From: Bacteroidales bacterium
GTDB taxonomy: Bacteria; Bacteroidota; Bacteroidia; Bacteroidales; Muribaculaceae
DNA: 64,000 nucleotides
NCBI GenBank assembly: GCA_003150235.1
Contig: QAMW01000044.1
Coordinates: 118,387 to 182,386 of the forward strand
Direction: 5' to 3'
The notes below the pieces were generated by a model. It ran no database searches. It had not been told where the DNA came from and saw only the letters and a program-made list of their open reading frames with translations. Of the stretch, positions 8,803 through 18,352 are shown piece after piece. Made by a program: the position numbers and the translations under genes. Position 1 is the stretch's first letter. Every line of letters starts with the position of its first letter.

Positions 8803-11640
8803 ATGGATGAGAATCAGGAAAAACTCTCCGTAATAGGCGCGAGAGTCCATAACCTAAAGAATATTGATGTAACAATCCCTCATAATAAACTAACCGTGAT
8901 TACGGGGCTTAGTGGAAGCGGCAAATCGTCGCTCGCTTTTGACACGATATTTGCCGAGGGACAGCGCAGGTACATCGAGACATTTTCAGCATACGCAAGA
9001 AATATGCTCGGCACACTTGAACGTCCTGACGTGGATAATATCACGGGGCTTAGTCCTGTGATAGCAATCGAGCAGAAGACTATCAACCGTAATCCCCGAA
9101 GCACAATCGGCACCACAACTGAAATTTACGATTATCTGCGCCTTCTCTATGCCCGCATAGGTGAAGCGGTAAGCTATATCTCGGGGGAAAAGATGGTGAA
9201 ATATACCGAGGAAAAAATTGTGTCGATGATTCTTGACAAGTACGACGGACACAAGATTTACCTTCTCGCTCCTCTGGTAAAAAACAGGAAAGGCCATTAC
9301 AAGGAACTGTTTGAACAGCTCCGTAAGAAAGGATATCTTACTGTCAGAGTTGATGGAGAACTGCGTGAAATCACTTTTGGCATGAAGCTTGACCGATATA
9401 AGAATCACTCCGTAGAGTTGGTCGTAGACAAGCTGAAAGTAAATGCCAAAGATGCCACACGTCTTGGCGACTCAGTGAACAAGGCACTTCAGCAAGGAGG
9501 AAAGCAGATGATGGTCTACGACCTGGAAAACGAGTCGGTAGGCCACTACAGTCAGATGCTAATGGATCCCGTGAGCGGCATATCCTACCGTGAACCGGCT
9601 CCTCACAACTTCTCGTTCAACTCTCCGCAAGGCGCGTGTGACACCTGCAAGGGTCTCGGTTATGTCAATATCGTAGACCGCGCCAAGCTGATGCCTAATC
9701 CGTCCCTTTCGATTCACGCAGGCGGCATCGTGGCACTTGGACCGTATAAAAATTCCATGATTTTCTGGCAGATTTCCGCAATATGCGAAAAATACGGCTA
9801 TACGCTTAAAACGCCCATAAAGGATTTGAGCGAGGAGGCAATAAACGACATATTGAATGGAACGAATGAACGGTTGCAGCTCAAGACCGAACTGCAAAGC
9901 ACATTCTCATATTTCCAGACCTATGAAGGTCTTGTAAAATACCTTGAATTGCAACAGTCGGAAGATGCATCGGCAAAGGCACAGAAATGGAGCGGACAGT
10001 TTTACTCGCGTGTCGAATGTCCCGAATGTCATGGGCAAAGATTAAATCGCGAGGCACTTCATTTCTTTATCGACGGTAAGAATATCGCCGATCTTGCCGC
10101 AATGGATATTTCCGCGCTTCACGAATGGATAAATAACGTGGAGAACCGCCTGTCGCCCCAGCAACAGCTCATAGGAAAAGAAATATTAAAGGAGATACGC
10201 ACACGCCTGAAATTTCTGGTAGATGTAGGATTGGAGTATCTGTCGCTTAACCGAAACTCGGCTACGCTTTCCGGCGGCGAGAGCCAGCGCATAAGACTTG
10301 CCACCCAACTTGGCTCGGAACTTGTAAATGTAATGTACATTCTTGACGAACCGAGTATCGGACTCCATCAGCGCGACAACAAGCGTTTGATTGATTCCTT
10401 AAAGCGCCTTCGTGATGCATATAATTCCATAATTGTTGTCGAGCACGACAAGGAGATTATGCTTGAGTCCGATTATATCATAGATATAGGTCCCAAGGCT
10501 GGTCGTAAAGGCGGCAATGTTGTTTTTGCCGGTACTCCGAAAGAGATGCTTGCCACCCATACACTTACCGCCGATTACCTCAATGGTGAAAAGACAATAA
10601 CAATTCCCGAAAAGATCAGGGAAGGGAACGGAAAATATCTTACGCTTAAAGGATGTACGGGACACAACCTGAAGGATGTCACGCTGAAGCTGCCGTTGGG
10701 TAAGTTTGTTTGTGTCGCAGGGGTGTCCGGGAGCGGTAAATCGAGTCTTATAAACGGTACTTTGCAGCCTATATTGAGCCGCCACTTTTATCGTTCATCG
10801 CAGGAACCGCTTCCATACAAAGAGATTGACGGTATAGATAATATCGACAAGATTGTAACGGTTGATCAGTCGCCTCTCGGCCGCTCTCCACGTTCCAATC
10901 CGGCAACTTATACAGGCGTTTTTTCCGATATCCGCAATCTGTTTGTCAATCTGCCGGAGGCAAAGGTAAGGGGTTATAAGCCGGGACGATTTTCGTTTAA
11001 TGTGGCTGGAGGAAGATGTGAGGCATGTAGCGGCAACGGCTACAAGGTTATCGAAATGAATTTTCTTCCCGATGTACTCGTGCCATGTGAAGTGTGCGGA
11101 GGAAAACGCTACAACCGCGAGACACTTGAGGTGAGGTACAAAGGCAAATCCATTGCAGATGTTCTCGATATGACCATAAACCAGGCGGTAGAATTTTTTG
11201 CAGGTATTCCGGCAATCCTGAAAAAGATTCAGGTATTGCAGGATATAGGACTCGGCTATATAAAGCTTGGACAACCGTCAAGCACATTGTCGGGGGGAGA
11301 GAACCAGCGTGTAAAACTTGCCACTGAACTTGCAAAACGCGACACCGGCAAGACTCTCTTTGTCCTTGACGAACCTACTACAGGATTACATTTTGAGGAT
11401 ATCAACGTGCTTTTAGGCGTTCTGAACAGACTTGTGGATAAAGGGAACACTGTGCTTGTAATTGAACACAATCTTGATGTATTGAAATGCGCCGACTATA
11501 TTATCGACATGGGACCTGAAGGTGGTAAAAATGGAGGTATGATTGTAGCGCAGGGCACTCCAAGACAAATTTCCTCCGGTGATTCGCCTACAGCAAAATA
11601 TCTCGCGTATGAAATGTCATGTATAGATTGCCGAAAATAG
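8803..11640 (+). CDS. uvrA: Excinuclease ABC subunit A
   Basis: A 945-residue DNA-damage sensor of nucleotide excision repair, full length. Two ABC ATPase modules are visible: P-loops GLSGSGKSSLAFD near residue 30 and GVSGSGKSSLING near 640, and signatures LSGGESQRIRLA and LSGGENQRVKLA. The zinc modules CDTCKG/CPECHG and CEACSG/CEVCGG (the latter around 740-767) are intact. The ATG at 8803 is preferred over an in-frame TTG at 8794. The lytic transglycosylase gene ends 21 bp upstream. uvrB lies in the same window at 38069. Bacteroidetes often carry more than one uvrA paralogue, so others may exist elsewhere. Confidence 0.97.
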   Translation: MDENQEKLSVIGARVHNLKNIDVTIPHNKLTVITGLSGSGKSSLAFDTIFAEGQRRYIETFSAYARNMLGTLERPDVDNITGLSPVIAIEQKTINRNPRSTIGTTTEIYDYLRLLYARIGEAVSYISGEKMVKYTEEKIVSMILDKYDGHKIYLLAPLVKNRKGHYKELFEQLRKKGYLTVRVDGELREITFGMKLDRYKNHSVELVVDKLKVNAKDATRLGDSVNKALQQGGKQMMVYDLENESVGHYSQMLMDPVSGISYREPAPHNFSFNSPQGACDTCKGLGYVNIVDRAKLMPNPSLSIHAGGIVALGPYKNSMIFWQISAICEKYGYTLKTPIKDLSEEAINDILNGTNERLQLKTELQSTFSYFQTYEGLVKYLELQQSEDASAKAQKWSGQFYSRVECPECHGQRLNREALHFFIDGKNIADLAAMDISALHEWINNVENRLSPQQQLIGKEILKEIRTRLKFLVDVGLEYLSLNRNSATLSGGESQRIRLATQLGSELVNVMYILDEPSIGLHQRDNKRLIDSLKRLRDAYNSIIVVEHDKEIMLESDYIIDIGPKAGRKGGNVVFAGTPKEMLATHTLTADYLNGEKTITIPEKIREGNGKYLTLKGCTGHNLKDVTLKLPLGKFVCVAGVSGSGKSSLINGTLQPILSRHFYRSSQEPLPYKEIDGIDNIDKIVTVDQSPLGRSPRSNPATYTGVFSDIRNLFVNLPEAKVRGYKPGRFSFNVAGGRCEACSGNGYKVIEMNFLPDVLVPCEVCGGKRYNRETLEVRYKGKSIADVLDMTINQAVEFFAGIPAILKKIQVLQDIGLGYIKLGQPSSTLSGGENQRVKLATELAKRDTGKTLFVLDEPTTGLHFEDINVLLGVLNRLVDKGNTVLVIEHNLDVLKCADYIIDMGPEGGKNGGMIVAQGTPRQISSGDSPTAKYLAYEMSCIDCRK

Positions 11641-11736
11641 GGCAAAGAAAATATGCTATAAAACATGTTTTAAAATTTGCATATTTGGACAAAATGCTGA
11701 GATGAGTTAAAATTTTGTTAATTATCGGATTATAAG

Positions 11737-11774
11737 ATGATTACGGTGTTAATTTCTGATAACATCGTAATCAT
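11737..11774 (+). terminator. Long hairpin downstream of uvrA, possible terminator
   Basis: A 15-bp stem with one G-T pair (11737-11751 against 11760-11774) around an 8-base loop is followed by a T-rich but interrupted tract (TTTCATTTTC). It lies about 100 bp after the uvrA stop codon. The weak T-tract leaves its role as terminator or other structured element open. Confidence 0.5.
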
Positions 11775-12084
11775 TTTCATTTTCGGACATGTTATAGTAA
11801 TAGAACGGTAAAATTTTAAATTGTATCAGAGAATGCAAAATTTAATTCACAATATTAAATTATTGTGGCAAATTAAAATATGCACATTAATAAAATGGAA
11901 CTATAGCTGAGTTTACAAATGTCACAGATGATTCAAAAGTAAACTATCACTCTTCCAAATTTTACTGTTAACGCATGATAATTTAATTCCCTGTTCCGTT
12001 TACGAATTTAAATTTAGGTCATTAACAATGATAAGTAACCGCTGCATTTGATTAATATCCATGCAGATTAGTTAAAATATCTAT

Positions 12085-12112
12085 AGCGCAGCTTTATAGT
12101 TGCGCTGTTTTT
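12085..12112 (+). terminator. Intrinsic terminator in the gene-free interval
   Basis: Stem AGCGCAGC/GTTGCGCT (12085-12092 and 12099-12106, one G-T pair) has a six-base loop and is followed by GTTTTTAT. It lies 445 bp beyond uvrA, downstream of an earlier candidate terminator, which implies a separate transcript ending here. Confidence 0.6.
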
Positions 12113-12286
12113 ATGTCCGCATATTGCCATTAAGTGCCCATGCACTGCGTAATAGTATGATTATCAGTAGATATTCTAACTTGAATGAAGTTTTACTTGA
12201 ATAGATAATCGATGTTGGCGTATGCAAATTCAAATCGCAAATCATGTGAGTTTATAATTTGAAATTGCGGATTCCGAAACAAAAAT

Positions 12287-12317
12287 TTTGAATTTACAAT
12301 TTAATTAATTACATTTG
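12287..12317 (+). promoter_or_regulatory. Promoter of the XRE-type regulator
   Basis: TTTG at 12287-12290 and TACATTTG at 12310-12317 are 19 bp apart, matching the Bacteroidetes -33/-7 pattern. Transcription would begin at about 12324, so translation should start at the ATG at 12348, not at the ATG at 12315. Confidence 0.7.
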
Positions 12318-12347
12318 CACATTGTTAATTGCGAAATTGAAACAGTT

Positions 12348-12875
12348 ATGGACATAGCCTCCCGACTTAAGAAATTCATGGATACCTCAGGAATCCAGTA
12401 TTCTCAGTTTGCAGACAAGTGTGGAATACCGCGCCCGTCGCTCTCTCAGCTTCTTAATGGCAGGAATAAAAAGGTAAGCAACGAGGTAATTGAAAAGATT
12501 CACCGTGCCTATCCCTCTCTTTCAGTCGCGTGGCTGATGTTTGGCGAAGGAGATATGGGTTATGACATAAATACGCAAATCTCAGAGCCTCAAAACAGCC
12601 CTGATAATGACGATTCGCTATCGTTACTGCCGGATAATGAGTTATTTGGCGGTTCAGAAAGCATATTTGCAAATGAACACCCAAAAGAGTCAGATAATTT
12701 TGTAGCTGAAAAAATCACCCCCACTACTGTTCCGGCACCTCGGGAAACATCAAATTTCGATGGCTCCCGAGCCGAGTCGATGTCATTTAATATGAACAAG
12801 TCAAGGAAGGTTGTTTCGATTATGGTATTTTACACCGATAATAGCTTTGATACATTCGTTCCTAAAAGCGAATGA
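12348..12875 (+). CDS. XRE-type helix-turn-helix protein
   Basis: A 175-residue protein. The N-terminal 65 residues form a Cro/CI-type DNA-binding domain: MDIASRLKKFMD, YSQFADKCGIPRPSLSQLL, then VIEKIHRAYPSLSVAWLMFGEGDM. Beyond that is a low-complexity, Asn/Ser/Glu-rich linker (about 70-145) and a short beta-like C terminus. This N-terminal layout is common in Bacteroidales regulators of unknown target. No phage or mobile genes lie nearby, so it is probably a resident regulator. Related AATTGCG-type motifs upstream (see findings) could be its own operators. Confidence 0.75.
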   Translation: MDIASRLKKFMDTSGIQYSQFADKCGIPRPSLSQLLNGRNKKVSNEVIEKIHRAYPSLSVAWLMFGEGDMGYDINTQISEPQNSPDNDDSLSLLPDNELFGGSESIFANEHPKESDNFVAEKITPTTVPAPRETSNFDGSRAESMSFNMNKSRKVVSIMVFYTDNSFDTFVPKSE

Positions 12876-12932
12876 TGACCCTGCTCGCATATTTTCCGTT
12901 GTGTTAAATATACCTATATAATATAAATTTCG

Positions 12933-12940
12933 TATTTTTG
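12933..12940 (+). promoter_or_regulatory. Bacteroidetes -7 box before pyrK (TATTTTTG)
   Basis: TATTTTTG lies 16 bp before the pyrK start codon. The implied leader is about 10 nt. No good -33 match was seen. Confidence 0.5.
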
Positions 12941-12956
12941 TGGAAAATATTGCAAA

Positions 12957-13730
12957 ATGAAGAAGTACATACTGGATTTTCATGTCGTCGAAAACCGACA
13001 TCTACATGAGCTATACTCCCTGTTGATACTTGAACCGGCAAAAGGCATACTGCCGGAAATCAGACCGGGACAATTTGTTCAGGTGTTAATAGATAATTCC
13101 AAGACTACATTTTTGCGTCGGCCTATCTCAATCAATTTTGTTGACCGCGTAAACAATCACCTGTGGCTTCTGGTAAGGAAAGCCGGCGATGGCACACGGG
13201 CGTTATGCGAGAAAAAGGCTGGAGATAATGTCAATCTTTTAATGCCTCTTGGAAATGCATTCTCTGTCCCGCCTCAGAATGCAAGCGTACTGCTTGTCGG
13301 TGGAGGAGTCGGGGTTGCACCGATGTTATTCTGGGGGGCGGAGCTTAAACGCCATGGCATACGCCCTGAATTTTTGCTTGGAGCCAGGTCAGCGCAAGAT
13401 GTACTCCAGCTTGACGAGTTTACCGGTGTGGGAAAGGTGTATGTCTCGACAGAAGACGGCTCGCTCGGAGAGACAGGTCTTATAACAACCAATAGCGTGT
13501 TGTCGCGTCATCATGACTATATATATTGTTGCGGTCCGGCTCCTATGATGAAAGCGGTCGCAAAGAAGGCGCGTGAGATTGGAGCTATATGTGAAGTCTC
13601 TCTTGAAAACATGATGGCATGTGGCGTAGGTGCATGTCTGTGTTGTGTTGAGAATACCGTGAAAGGAAATGTATGTGTGTGCACCGTGGGACCGGTGTTC
13701 AATATAAATGAATTGACATGGCAAGATTAG
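12957..13730 (+). CDS. pyrK: Dihydroorotate dehydrogenase B, electron-transfer subunit
   Basis: A 257-residue iron-sulfur flavoprotein that passes electrons from dihydroorotate oxidation to NAD+. An FAD-binding barrel (about residues 1-100, with FLRRPISIN) precedes an NAD-binding fold (VLLVGGGVGVAPM). A C-terminal [2Fe-2S] site has Cys222, Cys227, Cys230 and Cys240 or Cys242. It overlaps the catalytic-subunit gene by 13 bp, as expected for translationally coupled partners in pyrimidine synthesis. Confidence 0.95.
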   Translation: MKKYILDFHVVENRHLHELYSLLILEPAKGILPEIRPGQFVQVLIDNSKTTFLRRPISINFVDRVNNHLWLLVRKAGDGTRALCEKKAGDNVNLLMPLGNAFSVPPQNASVLLVGGGVGVAPMLFWGAELKRHGIRPEFLLGARSAQDVLQLDEFTGVGKVYVSTEDGSLGETGLITTNSVLSRHHDYIYCCGPAPMMKAVAKKAREIGAICEVSLENMMACGVGACLCCVENTVKGNVCVCTVGPVFNINELTWQD

Positions 13731-14623
13731 AAGTTAAAATAGGCAATCTTACATTGAAAAATCCGGTGCTTACTGCATCGGGTACGTTTGGTTACGGAGA
13801 AGAATTTTCCGATTTTATTGACCTCAGCCGCCTTGGAGGATTCATTGTCAAAGGCACTACCCTCAATCACCGTGAAGGAAACCCCTACCCGCGTATGGTC
13901 GAGACCCCGTCAGGCATGTTGAACGCGGTCGGGCTCCAGAACAAGGGTGTGGATTATTTCATAGAGAAAATATATCCGTCAATCAAGGATATTGACTCAA
14001 ATGTTATAGTCAATGTTTCGGGTGCCACTGTCAGTGATTATGTTGCAGTATGTGAGAAGCTAAATTCCCTTGACAAGATAAATGCCATAGAGGTCAATAT
14101 TTCATGCCCCAACGTAAAGCAAGGGGGCATGGCATTCGGCACTACCTGCGATGGAGCGGCGGAGGTCACCAAAGCGGTGAGAAAGGCATTCTCAAAGACA
14201 GTGATTGTGAAACTATCGCCCAACGTGACCGATATCGTCTCTATAGCCAAGGCAGTGGAAGCCGAGGGTGCCGATTCCGTATCGCTGATAAACACGTTGC
14301 TCGGTATGGCTGTGGATGTCGAGCGTCGCCGTCCTTATCTGTCGACCATAACCGGAGGTCTGTCAGGTCCGGCAGTACGCCCCATCGCCGTCAGAATGGT
14401 ATGGCAGGTTGCTCATGCCGTCAAGGTTCCTGTGATAGGTCTTGGTGGAATCATGAATGGCAGAGATGCTCTTGAATTCATGCTTGCGGGCGCCACGGCA
14501 GTGGAAGTGGGTACGGCAAACTTCATCGACCCCGCCGTCACGGTCAAAATAATAGATTACATGGAGGATTACTGTAGCCGCCACGGCATAGATGACATCA
14601 GCGAGATAATAGGGGTCATTTGA
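13718..14623 (+). CDS. pyrD: Dihydroorotate dehydrogenase B, catalytic subunit
   Basis: A 301-residue FMN enzyme that oxidises dihydroorotate to orotate in de novo UMP synthesis. The class 1 motif NISCPNVKQGG carries Cys130, the catalytic base of class 1 enzymes. FMN-phosphate loops are visible in VPVIGLGGIM and AVEVGTANF. It overlaps pyrK by 13 bp upstream. Its 3' end overlaps by 8 bp the convergent solute-binding gene. Confidence 0.96.
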   Translation: MARLEVKIGNLTLKNPVLTASGTFGYGEEFSDFIDLSRLGGFIVKGTTLNHREGNPYPRMVETPSGMLNAVGLQNKGVDYFIEKIYPSIKDIDSNVIVNVSGATVSDYVAVCEKLNSLDKINAIEVNISCPNVKQGGMAFGTTCDGAAEVTKAVRKAFSKTVIVKLSPNVTDIVSIAKAVEAEGADSVSLINTLLGMAVDVERRRPYLSTITGGLSGPAVRPIAVRMVWQVAHAVKVPVIGLGGIMNGRDALEFMLAGATAVEVGTANFIDPAVTVKIIDYMEDYCSRHGIDDISEIIGVI

Positions 14624-15440
14624 CGTATCGTTTCATAAGAGCGTCATACTCTTTAGTCTTTTTGAAATCACTTATCCAGAGATTAAGACTGTCGCCAAGC
14701 GACGGTCTTTTTTCGCTTATAATCCATGACTGAAATTGAGTGAACGAAATATTGGTGCTTATGTCAACGTCAGGATAATCCTTGACAAGATCACGCGCCA
14801 CTCGTTCGCTTATCACGGCATTGTTTATTTCTCCGGTAGCGACCATGAGGAATAGCTGTTCTGCCCCATATTCAGGCTCAAATCTCATATAGATTGTGTC
14901 GCCTATTTCCCGTCCGAGATTTGTTATACGGCTTTCAACCGACGAGCCCTCTACTATCCATACCGTGTCGCCGGCAAGATCGAGCTGCGACTTGACATGC
15001 GGCACTCCTGATGTGGAATCTCGTCTCTGCACCAGCACCTGCTTATCGAGAAGTACCGGTTCGAGCAAAGTATAACGCTCTTTGAAATCGGCTGTCGCCG
15101 GAAGGTCGGCGGCGAGAAGGTCGTAGGTGTTGTTGTCAATATACTCCAGTGATTGCGAAAGGCTCACTATCGGATGAAATTTCAGCGTCATATCATGACG
15201 CTTTGCGATTGTGCGCAGCAGGTCATAGTTGAACCCGCCAAGGGTGTCATTATATCTATAAAATGACATCGGGGAATATTCGATTGCCACATCAATAGTG
15301 TCGCCCCCCGATGCAACCGGTCGCCATGGCATATCGGAACTGTTGCATCGGCGCAGTGAGTACATTGCCCCTATGGCGAGTCCGAGACCCGCAAGGAGTA
15401 CTATTGCGTTGTTTTTCTTCTTTATCGGCTTATATGTCAT
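14616..15440 (-). CDS. Periplasmic solute-binding (family 3/MltF N-domain-like) protein
   Basis: A 274-residue protein with an N-terminal membrane anchor (about residues 12-29, IVLLAGLGLAIGAMYSL) and then a type II periplasmic binding fold typical of amino-acid-binding family 3: VAIEYSPMSFYRYNDTLGGF, YDLLAADLPATADFKERY and AVISERVARDL. It resembles the N-terminal domain of MltF, but no lytic domain follows, so a sensor or scavenging role is possible. It starts 9 bp after the upstream porin gene and is probably co-transcribed with it. The ligand is unknown. Confidence 0.78.
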   Translation of the reverse strand: MTYKPIKKKNNAIVLLAGLGLAIGAMYSLRRCNSSDMPWRPVASGGDTIDVAIEYSPMSFYRYNDTLGGFNYDLLRTIAKRHDMTLKFHPIVSLSQSLEYIDNNTYDLLAADLPATADFKERYTLLEPVLLDKQVLVQRRDSTSGVPHVKSQLDLAGDTVWIVEGSSVESRITNLGREIGDTIYMRFEPEYGAEQLFLMVATGEINNAVISERVARDLVKDYPDVDISTNISFTQFQSWIISEKRPSLGDSLNLWISDFKKTKEYDALMKRYVK

Positions 15441-15449
15441 GGCGTCTTG

Positions 15450-17459
15450 TCAATTTGCAAAGTCTATAGATACTCCCATCTGAAAGCGTCGGGGATTTAG
15501 CGGGTAATGTGGCATCGAGAAATAATTGTTTCCGGTTAACCCCTGGTTGACATGACTGAACATTATATAAAAACGAGCCTTGCTCAGCTTCATGTTCACG
15601 TAAGCGTTCATAAAAGGATAATTGCCGCAGTCAATCTCTCTCTGATTGTAGAAGCTCATAGTCGCAGGCTGATAGTCCACAGCTTTATATTTTGTATAAT
15701 AGTCGCAGTCAACTCCAAATTGGACATCAAGCACCCTCGCTACCATAAAACGAAGATAAAGATTGGAGTAAACCGATAATCTGGGCAACGGAATCACGGC
15801 GGCATCAGATGTCTCCTGATACGTGATGCGGTTATCCCAATGCAAAGGCCCGAACTTGAAATTCTGGTTCAACGAAGCGCTGAATACTTGAACGCTCCCG
15901 CTATTTTGCACGGGCATACATGCCGAATTGAAATATATCAGATTCTGCACATTTTCAACCCCTACATTGACAAATGTACGTGTATGCGGGATATTGAGCT
16001 TCCCGCCGAAACGCAGTCTGCGGATTTTGCCGAAATTGTTTTCCCAGATGAAATGATTCGATACATAATGGTTGAGCAGATAAGGAGCCTCTGTATTATG
16101 GAATTCGCCATAACCGGTTATGGTGACGGAATCGCCGAAGAGCCTGAATCGCGTGGATACATTTCCATCGATATCGATATCACCTATCGAACTTCCGAGA
16201 AGACCGAATCGTGCCGTTGCCTCGTAAGTAAGAATTGAGCCGCGTTGTTTGGTCAGCTGACCGCCTACCCACAGCAGATTTTGTGTACCCTTTACCGCCG
16301 CGCTTGAAACAGGATATGGAGTCAATCCTTCCGGGCGCTTGTCATCATCGGGGATGGTGTCGTGGTACTGGTTATATTTTCTTATCTCATGAGTCACAAA
16401 CGCGGTAAGCCCGAATTTGGCAAATTTGTTGAACTCTTCAAGAAGCGAGACACCTACTGTATTTGTCAGAGACCAGTATTTAGTCTCGTCGCCGCTTCCA
16501 TCAAGATTGAAATAGGTATTTTCCCAAAAACTGTTGTCAGCGGAACCGGTGTCGGTGAACTTGCGTCGCCCTGTCTTGTAGTTCAATGTCCAGCTGAAAC
16601 TGGATACCGGGACAAACTCTTCCACGGTCGTTGAATCATCGACCTCCACATCTTTCCAGAATCCCACTTTATAGGCGTTGTTCATATACAGCTCGCCACC
16701 CACAACGCGGTTAAACGCCCCGGTAAGTCGCGTTGGTATCGATTTTGCCTGGATGGAGGTCTGACCGCCCTGAAGCTGTGCAGGGTCGGTGATATATAAA
16801 TCATCGGTTATACCACCGTTTTCTTTTCCAAGAGTGTTCCAGTGGTTGTAAAATGCCTGCATCTCATACCGGTCGCCTATATAAGATCCGGAAAAGCCCC
16901 AGGTGAGGCCTTTCACCGCCTGAAAATCGTAGCATCCTTTTGAATACAGATAGTCAAACATTGCCCCTATCTGTGCCTTCTTGTTGATATTGCCGGAGAA
17001 AGTGGCTGAAAGCCTGTCCTGAGAGTTGTCTCTTGTTCCGGCTGTATTATAAGAAAGGAATGTCAGCGGTATGCGGGAATTGAAAAACTCGTGAGTACTC
17101 AGCGAAGGAAGCCAGGCGGCTACAGCATCTTTGAACATAAATTCGCTTGTCGGCTGCCGGTCGAAATAAATAAGAGTCTCTCCGGGTCCGCCAAGATTAC
17201 CTGTGATGGCGTATGCGGGACCGAGCGACACCGGCACTGAGCGCTGACCATAATTGAGCAGCGATGTGTCGACGGGAGCAGGTTCTCGAAGCCCTAACGG
17301 CGGGATGATTTTCCACGCATAAATCTCTTGTTTTATGTCTGATTCCTTCACCTCATTGTTTTTTTCCGAAGATGAAGAAGATGATGATGACGGTCGCTGC
17401 GCAACCATCGGTATGGTAAGCAATGCCGACAGGCATATAGTTATGACAGTCTTATTCAT
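15450..17459 (-). CDS. Outer-membrane beta-barrel, putative porin (Porin_10 type)
   Basis: A 669-residue outer-membrane protein. The start at 17459 is chosen because it begins a clean signal peptide (MNKTVITICLSALLTIPMVAQ); the frame is open further upstream but without such a signal. A run of eight serines and an acidic patch follow cleavage. The rest is dense in alternating aromatic strands ending in GVSIDFAN. The overall pattern fits the Bacteroidetes 'putative porin' family, often found near pyrD and a solute-binding gene. The transported substrate is unknown. Confidence 0.78.
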   Translation of the reverse strand: MNKTVITICLSALLTIPMVAQRPSSSSSSSSEKNNEVKESDIKQEIYAWKIIPPLGLREPAPVDTSLLNYGQRSVPVSLGPAYAITGNLGGPGETLIYFDRQPTSEFMFKDAVAAWLPSLSTHEFFNSRIPLTFLSYNTAGTRDNSQDRLSATFSGNINKKAQIGAMFDYLYSKGCYDFQAVKGLTWGFSGSYIGDRYEMQAFYNHWNTLGKENGGITDDLYITDPAQLQGGQTSIQAKSIPTRLTGAFNRVVGGELYMNNAYKVGFWKDVEVDDSTTVEEFVPVSSFSWTLNYKTGRRKFTDTGSADNSFWENTYFNLDGSGDETKYWSLTNTVGVSLLEEFNKFAKFGLTAFVTHEIRKYNQYHDTIPDDDKRPEGLTPYPVSSAAVKGTQNLLWVGGQLTKQRGSILTYEATARFGLLGSSIGDIDIDGNVSTRFRLFGDSVTITGYGEFHNTEAPYLLNHYVSNHFIWENNFGKIRRLRFGGKLNIPHTRTFVNVGVENVQNLIYFNSACMPVQNSGSVQVFSASLNQNFKFGPLHWDNRITYQETSDAAVIPLPRLSVYSNLYLRFMVARVLDVQFGVDCDYYTKYKAVDYQPATMSFYNQREIDCGNYPFMNAYVNMKLSKARFYIMFSHVNQGLTGNNYFSMPHYPLNPRRFQMGVSIDFAN

Positions 17460-17577
17460 AATAGCCGCAAAGATACTAAAAATATAAGAGTTAACAGTTA
17501 TTATGGTGTAATTTGGATAAGAAAGTGTGCTCATGGCAATTTCTGCGTTATATCTTGTGAAATTTGACGGCAGATTG

Positions 17578-17609
17578 TTTGCTTTGCTACGATAAAATCA
17601 TTAACTTTG
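17578..17609 (+). promoter_or_regulatory. Promoter of rplY
   Basis: TTTG at 17578-17581 and TAACTTTG at 17602-17609 are 20 bp apart. The leader to the rplY start codon is about 80 nt. Confidence 0.7.
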
Positions 17610-17697
17610 CACCGCTTTTTAGCATCCCCGTGTGATGGGAAATTAAGGAGCATTATTTAATCACTTAATTTTGAGTAACACAACAAATTAATTAACA

Positions 17698-18342
17698 ATG
17701 AAGACTTATCAACTGACAGCCGAACCGCGCACCGGACTCGGCAAGAAGGCAGCTAAGGCGCTCCGTGACGAAAACAAGATTCCCGTAGTGCTTAACGGCA
17801 GTGACATCGTAACCCTCCCCTACACCGCAGCTCTCAAGCCCGGTGAAAAGCTCGTTGAAATCGGCAATGGCAAGGGTCTTATCACAACCGACCTTACAGT
17901 AAAGGCTGAGGATGTGCGCAAACTCATCTATACCCCCGACATCTTCGCAATCGAGCTTACCGTTAACGGTGAAAAGCGTAACGCAGTGCTTCGCGAAGTA
18001 CAGTTCCACCCGGTAAAAGACACCATCCTCCACATCGACCTTCTTGAAGTAAACGACAAGAAGCCTGTAGTGGTTGAAGTGCCTGTTAAACTTGAAGGTC
18101 ACGCCGAAGGTGTTAAAGCCGGTGGTAAGCTGACTCTCTCAATGAAGAAGATTAAGGTTAAGGCTCCTTACAATGTGATTCCCGAGCGCGTTGTCATCAA
18201 CATCGACAACCTCGGTCTTGGCAAGACTCTCCAGATTGGCGACCTCCACTTCGACGGTCTTGAGCTGATGAACGCAAAGAACGCTGTAGTCTGCGCAGTT
18301 CAGCTCACCCGTGCCGCTCGTGGTGCTGCTGCTAAGGCATAA
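17698..18342 (+). CDS. rplY: 50S ribosomal protein L25/CTC
   Basis: A 214-residue 5S-rRNA-binding ribosomal protein of the long (general stress protein CTC) type. The N-terminal L25 barrel spans about residues 3-90 (TAEPRTGLGKKAAKALRDENKIPVVL, in part). The C-terminal beta domain spans about 95-190 and includes VPVKLEGHAEGVKAGGKL. It ends in an Ala-rich tail. It heads a cluster with pth and an S4 protein, all linked to translation. Confidence 0.96.
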   Translation: MKTYQLTAEPRTGLGKKAAKALRDENKIPVVLNGSDIVTLPYTAALKPGEKLVEIGNGKGLITTDLTVKAEDVRKLIYTPDIFAIELTVNGEKRNAVLREVQFHPVKDTILHIDLLEVNDKKPVVVEVPVKLEGHAEGVKAGGKLTLSMKKIKVKAPYNVIPERVVINIDNLGLGKTLQIGDLHFDGLELMNAKNAVVCAVQLTRAARGAAAKA

Positions 18343-18352
18343 TCGCAGTGAC

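Larger units (their letters stand above)
11641..12347. other. AT-rich gene-free interval between uvrA and the XRE regulator
   Basis: About 700 bp with no convincing ORF on either strand. It holds a long hairpin at 11737-11774, a smaller hairpin at 12042-12066, a terminator-like hairpin at 12085-12112, an imperfect inverted repeat at 12224-12268 and a promoter at 12287-12317. The central part (11780-12030) is AT-rich sequence in which nothing further was recognised. A small RNA ending at about 12112 is possible, but no promoter for it was found. Confidence 0.6.

Noticed and set aside
14616..14623. 8-bp overlap of pyrD with a convergent gene as a possible frameshift
   Set aside because: Both proteins end at their normal family lengths; it is a simple tail-to-tail overlap.
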